From Actinacidiphila alni (GTDB taxonomy: Bacteria > Actinomycetota > Actinomycetes > Streptomycetales > Streptomycetaceae): a stretch of DNA of 64,000 nt. The position numbers and the translations under genes are program-made. Location of the stretch: the NCBI RefSeq assembly GCF_900112845.1, contig NZ_FONG01000029.1:25598-89597 (forward strand), in the 5' to 3' direction. The notes beneath the pieces are model-generated. The model saw only the letters and a program-made list of their open reading frames with translations, had not been told where the DNA came from and searched no databases. Below are positions 1 through 7,968 of the stretch, piece by piece. Every line of letters begins with the position of its first letter. Position 1 is the stretch's first letter.

Positions 1-1
1 T

Positions 2-24
2 TTTCAGCCGCTGAAAGTTTTCGG
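2..24. promoter_or_regulatory. Nested palindromes at the window edge
   Basis: Two overlapping palindromes are visible: TTTCAG-CCG-CTGAAA (2-16) and GAAA-GT-TTTC (13-22). Palindromes of the GAAAnTTTC kind are typical binding sites of LacI-type regulators of sugar genes in streptomycetes. The gene they would serve is either the lysozyme downstream or something left of the window, so the assignment is inference only. Confidence 0.25.
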
Positions 25-61
25 CCGAGGGGTGCGGACTCCGCAGCTCATGGGCCTCAGA

Positions 62-77
62 TGTGGACTAGACCAAC
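62..77. promoter_or_regulatory. DasR-like (dre) operator upstream of lysozyme
   Basis: The core TGGACTAGACCA (64-75) differs by one base from the dre core TGGTCTAGACCA bound by the GntR-type regulator DasR, which controls GlcNAc and chitin genes in Streptomyces. It lies about 180 bases upstream of the GH25 lysozyme start. Control of a peptidoglycan hydrolase by a GlcNAc-responsive repressor would make biological sense, but it is inferred from the motif alone. Confidence 0.5.
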
Positions 78-253
78 GAGAGGTCACGGTGCCCCCTTTA
101 CGCCACGGACGGTTCATGCGTCACTTGACGCGCTCCGGTCAATTCTTATTTCCGGCCCCGTCCGGCCACAGAACTACGCGCATAGAACCTCCGTACCGCC
201 CCACGCACGAGAGCACCGCCCACCCCACCGCCCCACGTGCCAGGAGGAAAGCC

Positions 254-1147
254 TTGTTCTCCCGAATCCGCACCGCCGCCAGAACCGCCCAGGGCAAAGC
301 GCTGGCCGTCGGCGCCGTCGGCGCGACCGTGGTACTCGCCGCGTCGCTGTCCGCGGGCGTCGCGTCGGCCCAGCCGGTGCCGTCCGGCAACGCCATTCCG
401 ATGGGCGACGGTTACATGGGCGTCGGCTACGTCCAGGACGGCAAGTCCTTCGCGCCCGACACACGGACGCTCCAGCTCGGCGCGGGCAGCGATGCCGTGA
501 CCCCGAACGCCACCACTCTGCCCGGTGTCGACGTCTCCCACTACCAGGGCACGATCAACTGGGGCTCCGTGCACGCCGCGGGCATCCAGTTCGCCTACAT
601 CAAGGCGACCGAGGGCACCACGTACAAGGACCCGCAGTTCAACGCCAACTACCTCAACGCCTACAACAACAAGGTGATCAGGGGCGCCTACCACTTCGCG
701 CGGCCCGACGTCTCCACCGGTGCGGCCCAGGCCACGTACTTCGCCACGCACGGCGGCGCCTGGTCGGCCGACAATCTGACGCTCCCCGGCATGCTCGACC
801 TCGAGGGCGGCTGCTACGGCAAGTCCGCCGCGTCGATGCAGTCCTGGATCCTGGACTTCTACAACACCTACAAGGCCAGGACCGGCCGCGACATGGTCAT
901 CTACACCAGCGCCAGCTGGTGGAACTCCTGCACCGGCGGCTGGGGCGGCATGTCCGCGCGCAGCCCGCTGTTCGTGGCCCACTGGACCACCGCGGCCAGC
1001 CCGAACATCCCCAGCGGCTTCCCGTACTGGACGCTGTGGCAGTACACCGACTCCGGTTCGGTGAGCGGCATCTCGGGCGCCGTGGACCGCGACCGGTTCA
1101 ACGGCACCCAGGCCCGTCTGCTGGCGCTGGCGAACAACACGCCGTGA
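254..1147 (+). CDS. Secreted GH25 lysozyme (N-acetylmuramidase)
   Basis: A 297-residue exported enzyme expected to cleave the MurNAc-GlcNAc bond of peptidoglycan outside the cell. A Sec signal peptide covers residues 1-39 (basic start, hydrophobic stretch, VASA before the cut). The GH25 domain starts near residue 88 and shows the family signatures GVDVSHYQG (D93), YIKATEG (E120) and MLDLEG (D182, E184), the usual acidic cluster of the active site. The TTG start at 254 is chosen because a perfect AGGAGG lies at 242-247 and because the signal peptide begins there; longer frames upstream have no such support. It lacks a separate wall-binding domain. A strong hairpin follows the gene, and a DasR-like site precedes it. 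Confidence 0.9.
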   Translation: MFSRIRTAARTAQGKALAVGAVGATVVLAASLSAGVASAQPVPSGNAIPMGDGYMGVGYVQDGKSFAPDTRTLQLGAGSDAVTPNATTLPGVDVSHYQGTINWGSVHAAGIQFAYIKATEGTTYKDPQFNANYLNAYNNKVIRGAYHFARPDVSTGAAQATYFATHGGAWSADNLTLPGMLDLEGGCYGKSAASMQSWILDFYNTYKARTGRDMVIYTSASWWNSCTGGWGGMSARSPLFVAHWTTAASPNIPSGFPYWTLWQYTDSGSVSGISGAVDRDRFNGTQARLLALANNTP

Positions 1148-1210
1148 CCCGCGGCCCGCGCCCGGCCGCCGGGACGCCGTAAGGCGCCCGGCGGCCGGAC
1201 CGGCCCGCCC

Positions 1211-1248
1211 CGGCCGGTGGTACGGCCCTCGCGCCGTACCACCGGCCG
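1211..1248. terminator. Bidirectional hairpin terminator
   Basis: A perfect 15-bp stem (1211-1225 pairs with 1234-1248) with an 8-base loop lies between the convergent lysozyme and prenyl synthase genes. There is no T tract, as is usual in these high-G+C genomes. Confidence 0.75.
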
Positions 1249-1314
1249 CTCGCGTACCAGCGCGGGACGCGCCTTCGGACCGTCGCACCCGTACGGCCGT
1301 ACGGCGCCGCACCG

Positions 1315-2424
1315 TTACACCCTGCGGTCCACCGCCATGTCGGCCAGCGCCGCCAGCAGGTGCGATCTGCCGGGATCCGGGACGGCGGTGGCCAGGCAGT
1401 CCAGCGCCCGGGCCCGCTGCCGGTCCGCCTCCCGCCGGGTCAGTTCCCGGCCGCCCGCCTCCTCCACCAGCGCGGTGGCGCGGACGACCTCGCGGTCGGT
1501 CAGCGGGCGCTCGGCCAGCGCGGCGAGCCGGTAGAGACCGGCAAGGCGCCGTCCGGCCGTGGTGCCGCTGCGGATCGCGGCCACCACCGGGAAGGAACGC
1601 TTGCGGCGCCGCAGATCACCGCCGGCCGCCTTGCCCGACAGGGCACTGTCGCCCCACACCCCGAGCAGGTCGTCGGCGAGCTGGAAGGCGAGCCCGATGT
1701 GGCGGCCGAAGGCGCGCAGCGCGCCCACCCGTTCCGGCGCCGCGCCCACCGCCTTCGCGCCGAGCGCGCACGCCGCCGCCAGCAGCGACGCCGTCTTGCC
1801 GTCGGCCATCCGCAGACAGTCCTCCTCGCGGACGTCGCTGCGGCTCTCGAAGACCAGGTCCTCGCCCTGCCCGGCCACCAGCGCCAGCAGCGCGTTCGCC
1901 AGCTCCCGCACCGCGTCCGTTCCCGCCGGCAGTGGCCCCTCCGACTCGGTGAGCAGCTTCATCGACAGCGCCATCAGGGCGTCACCGGCCAGTACGGCCT
2001 TGGCGTCGCCGAAGACCACCCACGCCGTGGGCCGCCCTCGGCGCAGCCGGTCGTCGTCCATGAAGTCGTCGTGCAGCAGCGAGAAATTGTGCACCAGCTC
2101 CACCACCGCGGCCGCCCGTACCGCCTGCGGACCGGGAGCCCGGTACGCGGCGGGCGCCGACAGCGGCGGTCCGGCGGCCGGATCGAGCGCCTGCGCGCTC
2201 GCCAGCACCAGCGCGCCGCGCACGCCCTTGCCCCAGTCGCCCGCCGCCGGATTGCCCCGCGCGTCGCGCCAGCCGAAGTGGTAGCGGGCCACCGTACGGA
2301 CCGGCTCCGGCAGTTCGGCGACCGCGCGCTCCAGCACCGGGCCGGTCACCGAACGCGCCCACCCCAGCACTTCCTGGACATCGGGGAGCGCGCCGTTCAC
2401 CGTCCCGCTCGGCGCGCCGGTCAC
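1315..2424 (-). CDS. Polyprenyl diphosphate synthase (GGPP synthase type)
   Basis: Makes a linear prenyl diphosphate from IPP and allylic primers. The 369-residue protein has the first Asp-rich motif DDFMD (D119-D123) and the second DDLLGVWGD (D251-D259). The first motif has no two-residue insertion, and a Phe sits five residues before it (F114). In archaeal-type enzymes this Phe stops growth at C20, so GGPP is the likely product (inference). The start codon overlaps the stop of the terpene cyclase gene by four bases (ATGA), so the two are translationally coupled. It is the last gene of the P450-cyclase-synthase operon and presumably supplies the cyclase. Confidence 0.9.
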   Translation of the reverse strand: MTGAPSGTVNGALPDVQEVLGWARSVTGPVLERAVAELPEPVRTVARYHFGWRDARGNPAAGDWGKGVRGALVLASAQALDPAAGPPLSAPAAYRAPGPQAVRAAAVVELVHNFSLLHDDFMDDDRLRRGRPTAWVVFGDAKAVLAGDALMALSMKLLTESEGPLPAGTDAVRELANALLALVAGQGEDLVFESRSDVREEDCLRMADGKTASLLAAACALGAKAVGAAPERVGALRAFGRHIGLAFQLADDLLGVWGDSALSGKAAGGDLRRRKRSFPVVAAIRSGTTAGRRLAGLYRLAALAERPLTDREVVRATALVEEAGGRELTRREADRQRARALDCLATAVPDPGRSHLLAALADMAVDRRV

Positions 2425-3461
2425 CGTTCCGCCCCCGTGAGCCGGCCTTCCAGATACTCCTCGGGCCGTTCCTCACCGGTCGCCGCCGAGGTGCGGTAAC
2501 GCTTCGTGCGCCGCGACCAGTCCAGATTGCCGCGCATCCAGGTCCGCATCCCGTCCAGATAACGGCCCAGCGGACCGGCCCAGTCGGGATGGGCGACCAG
2601 CACGTCCCGCTCGTGCGCCAGGAAGCGGCCGGTCTCCGCGTCGATCGCGGCGTGCACCCGCTCCAGCGCCTGACGCTCCGTCAAACCACGGTGGTGCTGC
2701 ACGACATAGACGAGATTGTGGACCTCGCCCAGCGCCCGCTCCTTGGCGAGCGAATACACGTCGTTGGTCCAGCACACCACATTGCACGCCGCGTCCAGTG
2801 CGGCGCCGAACTCGCGGCTCCCGCGCACCTCGTCGGGCATCCGCGTGGGCCGCACGATCTCGATGAGGTCCATGCAGACGTAAATGGCCCCGGTGTGACG
2901 GCGGTTGGCGATGTAGACGTCCTCCGGCGGGACGATGCCGCCGATCCGGTTGCCCGCCTCCCACAGCGCCGCCGTGCTCAGGCACTGCTCCAGATGGCCG
3001 ATGAACCGGCGGTCCCAGCCCGGTGGCGCGTCCGCCGTGGTGCGCCGCCACAGATCGGCCAGCGAGGAGACCACGGTCGGCAGCGCGGAGCCGCCCCCGG
3101 CCGGGTCGGGACCGCGGCCGTCGAGCACGGCCCGCATCTGGTCGACGACATCGCCCACCTGGTCCTGGCTGCGCCCGAACAGGCCGTCGTCGAGCTGGTC
3201 GTCGACCAGGAAGAGCCAGGCGAACCAGTCGGCCATCAGCTCCAGATGCGCCGCGTTCGCCTCCGGGTAGACCAGGGCCGCGAACCAGCCGAAGTCGGCC
3301 CGGTCGAAGCGCTGCCTGGCCGACTCGCGCCGCACCAGACCCGCGTCGCGCGCCCACCCGGCCAAGTGGTCCCGCGCGGCGTCCGCGTGCGGATTGACGC
3401 GGTACGGGAAGGGGCTGGTGATCTCCGGCAGTCCGGCGCCGCCCGGCGCCCCGCCGGTCAC
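2421..3461 (-). CDS. Class I terpene cyclase
   Basis: A 346-residue soluble terpene synthase that would ionise and cyclise a prenyl diphosphate in a Mg-dependent reaction. The Asp-rich motif is DDQLDD (D87-D92). The NSE triad is NDVYSLAKE (N233, S237, E241). A C-terminal RY pair occurs in TKRYRTS. These are the standard motifs of bacterial type I cyclases. The product cannot be read from sequence. The coupled upstream-type GGPP synthase argues for a diterpene, and the coupled P450 argues for later oxidation. It overlaps both neighbours by ATGA, and does not look like the geosmin or methylisoborneol enzymes by length and context. Confidence 0.9.
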   Translation of the reverse strand: MTGGAPGGAGLPEITSPFPYRVNPHADAARDHLAGWARDAGLVRRESARQRFDRADFGWFAALVYPEANAAHLELMADWFAWLFLVDDQLDDGLFGRSQDQVGDVVDQMRAVLDGRGPDPAGGGSALPTVVSSLADLWRRTTADAPPGWDRRFIGHLEQCLSTAALWEAGNRIGGIVPPEDVYIANRRHTGAIYVCMDLIEIVRPTRMPDEVRGSREFGAALDAACNVVCWTNDVYSLAKERALGEVHNLVYVVQHHRGLTERQALERVHAAIDAETGRFLAHERDVLVAHPDWAGPLGRYLDGMRTWMRGNLDWSRRTKRYRTSAATGEERPEEYLEGRLTGAER

Positions 3462-4822
3462 CGGCGCTCCAGACGTAACCGCACGCCGCCCTTGGGGTGC
3501 AGGGTGATCAGCGCTTCCGGCACGACCTCGGGGGCGCCCTCGGGCAGCACCAGCCGGTAGCGGCGCGCGACCGTCGCCAGCACGAGGATGAGTTCGGTGA
3601 GCGCGAAGTGCTTGCCGATGCAGACCCGTTGGCCCACACCGAACGGCAGATAGGCGTGCTTGGGACGGCGGGCGACCTCCTCCTTGCCGAAGCGCTCCGG
3701 CCGGAATTCCTCCGGCTCGTCCCAGAAGTCCGGGTGCCGGTGCAGGAAGTAGCTGTTGATCAGCATGTTGCTGCCGGCCGGGACACGGTAACCGTCGATC
3801 ACGTCGTCCTCGGTGGCGTGCCGCATGAACTGGTAGGCGGGGGAGTAGATGCGCAGCGTCTCGTCGACGACGGTACGGGTGTACGTCAGCTCGCGCAGGT
3901 CCTCGAAGCGCGGCGTCCGGTCGCCCACCACCCGGTCGACCTCCTCGTGCACCTTCTTCTCGACCTCGGGGTGCCGGGCCAGCAGATAGAACGCCCAGGA
4001 CAGCGTGTTGGTGGTCGTCTCGTACGCGCCGATGCAGATGTTGAGCACCTCGTGGTGCAGCTGTTCGAGGTCCATGCCGCCGCCGTCGACCTCGTCCACG
4101 GTGTGCAGCAGCAGCGTCAGCAGGTCCGTCTCCTCGCCGACGGCGACCTCCTCGGCCAGCCGCTTGCGCACGAAACCGGAGACGAAGGCGTCCATCTCGT
4201 CGATGGCCCGGCGCAGCCGACGGTGGCCGGGGGTCGGCACGCTCAGCGGCGGGAAGGGGAAGCGGAAGAAGGCGCCGAGGATGGAATTCGCCGCGCCGAA
4301 GGCCCGCTCGAAGGCGAGCGCGGTGTCGGTCACGTCCGCGCTGAACAGCGAACGGATGACGATCCGCAGCGCCAGCGCGCCGATCTCGTCGGTGACGTCG
4401 AGCGTGTCACCGGGGCCGTAGACCCGCTCCCAGTGCTCCAGGCTGCGCGCCGTCTCGTCGGTCATGTTGCGGGCGAAGGCGCTGACCGCCTTCGGGGTGA
4501 AGTGCGGTGCCATCATGCGGCGCTGACGCCGCCACAGCTCCATGTCCGCGTTGGCGATGAGCCCCTTGCGCAGCACCGGGCGGACGATCTTGAAGAGACT
4601 GGCGTTCTTGTCGTACTTGTCGCCCTTGTCGATGAGTATGTGCTGAATGTGGTCGGGATGATTCACCATGACCATGGGTATCCCGAGCGGCCGGAAACGG
4701 AATATGTCGCCGTGCCGGGCCAGTCCGCGGGAGAGGAAGGCGAGCTGGTCGCGTTTGAAAGCGAGCAGCCCGCCCGAGCCGTCGTTGAAGGTGACCGAAG
4801 GGAGTTCCTTGACCTGTGGCAT
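3458..4822 (-). CDS. Cytochrome P450
   Basis: A 454-residue heme monooxygenase, likely oxidising the terpene made by the two genes behind it. Visible motifs: I-helix IGAYETTTN, the ETLR of the K helix, the PERF meander, and the heme loop FGVGQRVCIG with ligand C401. The ATG at 4822 is preferred because GAGG lies six bases before it; an in-frame ATG at 4834 has no clear ribosome site. It is the first gene of the operon and overlaps the cyclase gene by four bases. No dedicated ferredoxin or reductase gene is nearby, so redox partners must come from elsewhere. The oxidised position and final product are unknown. Confidence 0.93.
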   Translation of the reverse strand: MPQVKELPSVTFNDGSGGLLAFKRDQLAFLSRGLARHGDIFRFRPLGIPMVMVNHPDHIQHILIDKGDKYDKNASLFKIVRPVLRKGLIANADMELWRRQRRMMAPHFTPKAVSAFARNMTDETARSLEHWERVYGPGDTLDVTDEIGALALRIVIRSLFSADVTDTALAFERAFGAANSILGAFFRFPFPPLSVPTPGHRRLRRAIDEMDAFVSGFVRKRLAEEVAVGEETDLLTLLLHTVDEVDGGGMDLEQLHHEVLNICIGAYETTTNTLSWAFYLLARHPEVEKKVHEEVDRVVGDRTPRFEDLRELTYTRTVVDETLRIYSPAYQFMRHATEDDVIDGYRVPAGSNMLINSYFLHRHPDFWDEPEEFRPERFGKEEVARRPKHAYLPFGVGQRVCIGKHFALTELILVLATVARRYRLVLPEGAPEVVPEALITLHPKGGVRLRLERR

Positions 4823-5211
4823 GCGCGACCTCATTCACTGGTGTGTCGGCACTTGCGTACGGGGTGGCTCTCGTCGTCCGGCTGAGGTGCGGGAATCACT
4901 GCGGTATTCAGGAACGCCGCGCGCGGTACGTGACCAGCGCGGGAGGCGGTGATTTCAGGGCGGCGTCCGCCATGAATGGCGCAAAACGATCCCTGGGCGC
5001 GCTGTCCATTATGCCCGGGAAGCGGGGGTCGGTGGCGAATGCAGGAATTGGTGTCGATGCGCCTTCTCCTGGGAATTCGGCGACTGGACGCGGAAGTGTT
5101 TCCGTGCGACGTTTCCGACGGGACCGCCTTGCGAATTCAGCGTAGACGACACGGTCGACGGCAGGTGGGCTTTCAGTACGAGCGTCACGCTTTGGCGGAC
5201 GCCGCCCGGGA
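4823..5211. other. Intergenic region before the terpene operon
   Basis: About 390 bases of slightly lower G+C between the P450 start and the stop of the LysR gene. No reading frame here looks like a protein and no clear promoter hexamers were recognised. It presumably carries the promoter of the P450-cyclase-synthase operon. Confidence 0.5.
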
Positions 5212-6120
5212 TCAGCCGGCGTCCTGCCGTGGCCCCGCGACCCGTACGCAGCAACGGACGAAGTCCCGTACCACCGCATTGCCGTCGTCGGCGGGGGACC
5301 GGGCGACCGCGACCTCGCTGCCGCTGACACCGCTGACGGGCCGGTAGACGATGCCGGGCCTGGCGTAGAAACGCGCGGCGGACGCGGGCGCCAGTGCGAT
5401 GCCGAAACCGTTGGCGATGGCGTTCAGCCAGTCGTCCGGCAGATCCGTGACGGCGCCGACCCGGACCGGGCGCCCGTCCCGCTCGGCCGCCGCCAGCCAC
5501 TCGTCACGCCAGGCGCCCGCCTCCGGCACGGCCGCCACGAAGGGCTCGTCCCACACCTCACGGAAGGCGATCTCCGCGCGGTCCGCCAGTCGGTGGCCCG
5601 CGGGGAGCGCGATCCAGCGCGGCTCACTGAACAGCGGCGTGATCCGCAGCGCCTCCTGCCCCGGGAACGGCAGCCGCACCAGCGCGACATCGACGTCCCC
5701 GTCGGCCAGCCCCGCGCTCGGATTCGACCAGGGCGCCTGCCGCATCTCCACCCGCCAGCCCGGCCTGCGGCGGCCGAATTCCGCGATGATGTGCGGGGTC
5801 GCCTCATTGGCGGCGCTGGCGAGAAAGCCGACCCGCAGCACCCGGGCGCCACGGCGCTCGACGCTCCTGGCCTCCCGCAGCAGCCCGTCGAGGTCCGCCA
5901 GCAGACCCGGCGTCCGTGCCGCGAGCAGCCGGCCCGCCTCCGTCGGGGTCATCCCGGTCCGGGAGCGGGTGAACAGCCGCACCCCGAGCAGGCGTTCCAG
6001 CTGCCGGATCTGCTTGGTGAGCGCCGGCTGCGACACATACAGCCGCTCCGCGGCGCGGGTGAGCGTGCCCTCCTCCGCGACGGCGACGAAGTAGCGCAGC
6101 AGACGGGTGTCCAGATCCAT
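5212..6120 (-). CDS. LysR-family transcriptional regulator
   Basis: A 302-residue regulator. The N-terminal winged helix (about 1-60, with YFVAVAEEGTLTRAAERL and VSQPALTKQIRQLE) is the classic LysR DNA-binding domain. The remainder is the periplasmic-binding-protein-like effector domain, beginning near residue 92 (VLRVGFLAS). It is transcribed away from the DoxX-family gene, the usual arrangement in which a LysR protein controls its divergent neighbour from the shared 147-base gap. The effector is unknown. Confidence 0.9.
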   Translation of the reverse strand: MDLDTRLLRYFVAVAEEGTLTRAAERLYVSQPALTKQIRQLERLLGVRLFTRSRTGMTPTEAGRLLAARTPGLLADLDGLLREARSVERRGARVLRVGFLASAANEATPHIIAEFGRRRPGWRVEMRQAPWSNPSAGLADGDVDVALVRLPFPGQEALRITPLFSEPRWIALPAGHRLADRAEIAFREVWDEPFVAAVPEAGAWRDEWLAAAERDGRPVRVGAVTDLPDDWLNAIANGFGIALAPASAARFYARPGIVYRPVSGVSGSEVAVARSPADDGNAVVRDFVRCCVRVAGPRQDAG

Positions 6121-6267
6121 GCCGCCAGGTTATAGCCGCAGGTATTGGACGGCGCGACAGGCTCTCACGAGGCTTGCGGACAAGGGCGCTTCGCCGCGCG
6201 TCGAGCCCCCGCCGACTCCCGCTCACGCACACCGACCACCATCCACGCACGCCGAAGGACCGTCCTC

Positions 6268-6618
6268 ATGACCGCCGTTTATGTGATCGTCACGCTCGTC
6301 ACCGTCCTCGCCACCGGTGCGGAAGCGGTGGCGTGCTTCGCCCGCGCCGATTTCGTCGTCGGCAATTCGGCCGAGGTCGGGGTTCCTCCGGCCTGGCTGC
6401 CGCGGCTCGCCGCCCTGAAGATCGCCGGCGCGGCGGGTCTGCTGCTCGGTCTCGCGGGCATACGGCCGCTCGCGCTCGCCGCCGCGACCGGCCTCGTCCT
6501 GTTCTTCGTCGCGGCCCTCGCCGCACACCTCCGGGCCCGCGTCTTCCACAACATCGCCTTCCCCGCCGGGTATCTGGCGCTGGCCGCGGCGACCCTCGCG
6601 CTGACCGCCGCTCACTGA
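6268..6618 (+). CDS. DoxX-family membrane protein
   Basis: A 116-residue protein with four hydrophobic segments (about 3-22, 45-65, 67-87 and 94-113) and the DoxX-like pattern of a short polar loop followed by LKIAGAAGLLLGL. The ATG at 6268 is chosen because the hydrophobic N-terminus starts there; an upstream extension in frame is unlike coding sequence. DoxX-like proteins are small quinone- or redox-linked membrane proteins of uncertain role. Divergent from the LysR gene and probably regulated by it. Confidence 0.75.
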   Translation: MTAVYVIVTLVTVLATGAEAVACFARADFVVGNSAEVGVPPAWLPRLAALKIAGAAGLLLGLAGIRPLALAAATGLVLFFVAALAAHLRARVFHNIAFPAGYLALAAATLALTAAH

Positions 6619-6721
6619 CCGCCGTCCACTGACCGGAGCCCGCACGCAGCCGGAGGTGCCGGGCGCCCCGAGCGGAGCGACCGGCACCTACGCGAGCGGC
6701 ACGTACACGACAGGCGGCGGC

Positions 6722-7561
6722 TCACCAACCGCCGTCGAAGAAGGCCGCGAGCGCCTGCGGGGAGTGCGCCGCACTCGTGGCGTTCGCGACCGCCACGACC
6801 AGCACCACCGCCGTCAGGGCCGCGCAGCCCGCGACGCCCCACGTCAGCGGACGGCGCGCCCGCGTACCGGCCGGCGCGGCGGACGCCCTGCGCCGCCGCC
6901 ACAGGACCACGGTCGCCGCGCCGAGGGCGAGCGCCACCACGGCCGCCATCGCCGCGAGCACCGCGTGGTAGACCGCGAAGTCGTCGACCATGACGGCCAG
7001 CGCGGGGGAGTGCCGGCCGTCGGGGTAGTCGGCGAGCTGCTGCCTGGCCTGCGCGACCGTCGTACCGACACCGCTGTCCGTGCCGCCGCCCGACAGCATC
7101 GGGAGCAGCGAGGCGAAGGGCGCCGCCGCGCCCTGCACATTGGCCACCAGGGCGACCAGCGCGAAGGTCCCGGTCGTCGCGACGAACGTCCACGGCAGGA
7201 CGAGTGAACGGCGCGTACGTTCGCCGGCCCGCTCCCGCCGCAGCCGCCACAAGACGATGCCGAGCGCCACCACCGAGGCCAGCAGCAGCGCGCTGACGCC
7301 CGCCTTGACCACGTGGAAGCGGAACCAGAAGGAGACCGTGGCGTCCAGTTGGCCGGGGAAGTCCTGGCTGCCCGAGTCCCAGTACGCGACCAGGCCGTGC
7401 CGGAAGGTCGTGCCGACGTTGCCGGTGTTGACCGAGCTGCGCGCCAGGGCGTTGGGCGCGATGAAGAACGCGACGAGCAGCGCCCCGGTCGCGGCGGTCA
7501 GCAGACCGATCTGCCGCCGGGGCGTGGCCGTGAGACGGGGCAGGGAGCCGAGGGAGTCCAT
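6722..7561 (-). CDS. Hypothetical membrane protein, four segments
   Basis: A 279-residue protein not assigned to a named family. Four hydrophobic helices are visible: near residues 17-38, 92-112, 130-150 and 195-220, with a last one near 245-265. A long exported-looking loop follows the first helix (SSVNTGNVGTTFRHGLVAYW). The ATG at 7561 is preceded by AAAGG. It is divergent from the ABC-2-like membrane protein gene, with the 10-bp repeat array between them. No catalytic motif was seen, so no function is proposed. Confidence 0.7.
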   Translation of the reverse strand: MDSLGSLPRLTATPRRQIGLLTAATGALLVAFFIAPNALARSSVNTGNVGTTFRHGLVAYWDSGSQDFPGQLDATVSFWFRFHVVKAGVSALLLASVVALGIVLWRLRRERAGERTRRSLVLPWTFVATTGTFALVALVANVQGAAAPFASLLPMLSGGGTDSGVGTTVAQARQQLADYPDGRHSPALAVMVDDFAVYHAVLAAMAAVVALALGAATVVLWRRRRASAAPAGTRARRPLTWGVAGCAALTAVVLVVAVANATSAAHSPQALAAFFDGGW

Positions 7562-7826
7562 GAAGGGCCTTTGCGTGTGGGTGCGCCGGAGGCGGCGCGG
7601 GCCCGCGGGGGACGGTGATCGGGACCCGAGGACGTGACCGTAACCCGCCGCTGACCTGCCTGTCCGTGGGGCAGGCCGCCGATCATGGGGTAGGGCTGGC
7701 CCCACCCCATGGCGCACCCCGGGCGGGCTTGCCGTCCCCCGAACGGGTTGCCGATGCCGTCGCTGCGGGCGCGTCCCGCGCACCCGGGCCGACCTGGAGC
7801 CGAGGATTTCGCACATCCCAACAGGC

Positions 7827-7886
7827 GACGGAAGCCGACGGAAGCCGACCGAAGCCGACGGCATCGGACGTCGGCCGACGGAATCC
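7827..7886. repeat. Six-unit 10-bp direct repeat
   Basis: Units GACGGAAGCC (7827, 7837), GACCGAAGCC (7847), GACGGCATCG (7857), GACGTCGGCC (7867) and GACGGAATCC (7877) follow each other without gaps. Ten-base spacing puts every unit on nearly the same face of the helix, which suits a cooperative DNA-binding protein. It lies between two divergent membrane-protein genes, where a promoter would be expected. Confidence 0.6.
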
Positions 7887-7968
7887 CGCCGACCCGGCGG
7901 ACGGCATCAGCACACCGCGGGCCCGACCGCGGCCCCGCGGCACAGGCAGACCAGGAGAGTGGACGGCG

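Noticed and set aside
4908..5347. Open frames on both strands in the gap before the terpene operon
   Set aside because: Their translations have no domain, no ribosome site and no signal, and the gap is expected to hold a promoter.
7498..7968. Long frames crossing the region between the two divergent membrane genes
   Set aside because: They run through the 10-bp repeat array and give Arg/Pro-rich products without family likeness; high G+C makes such frames common.
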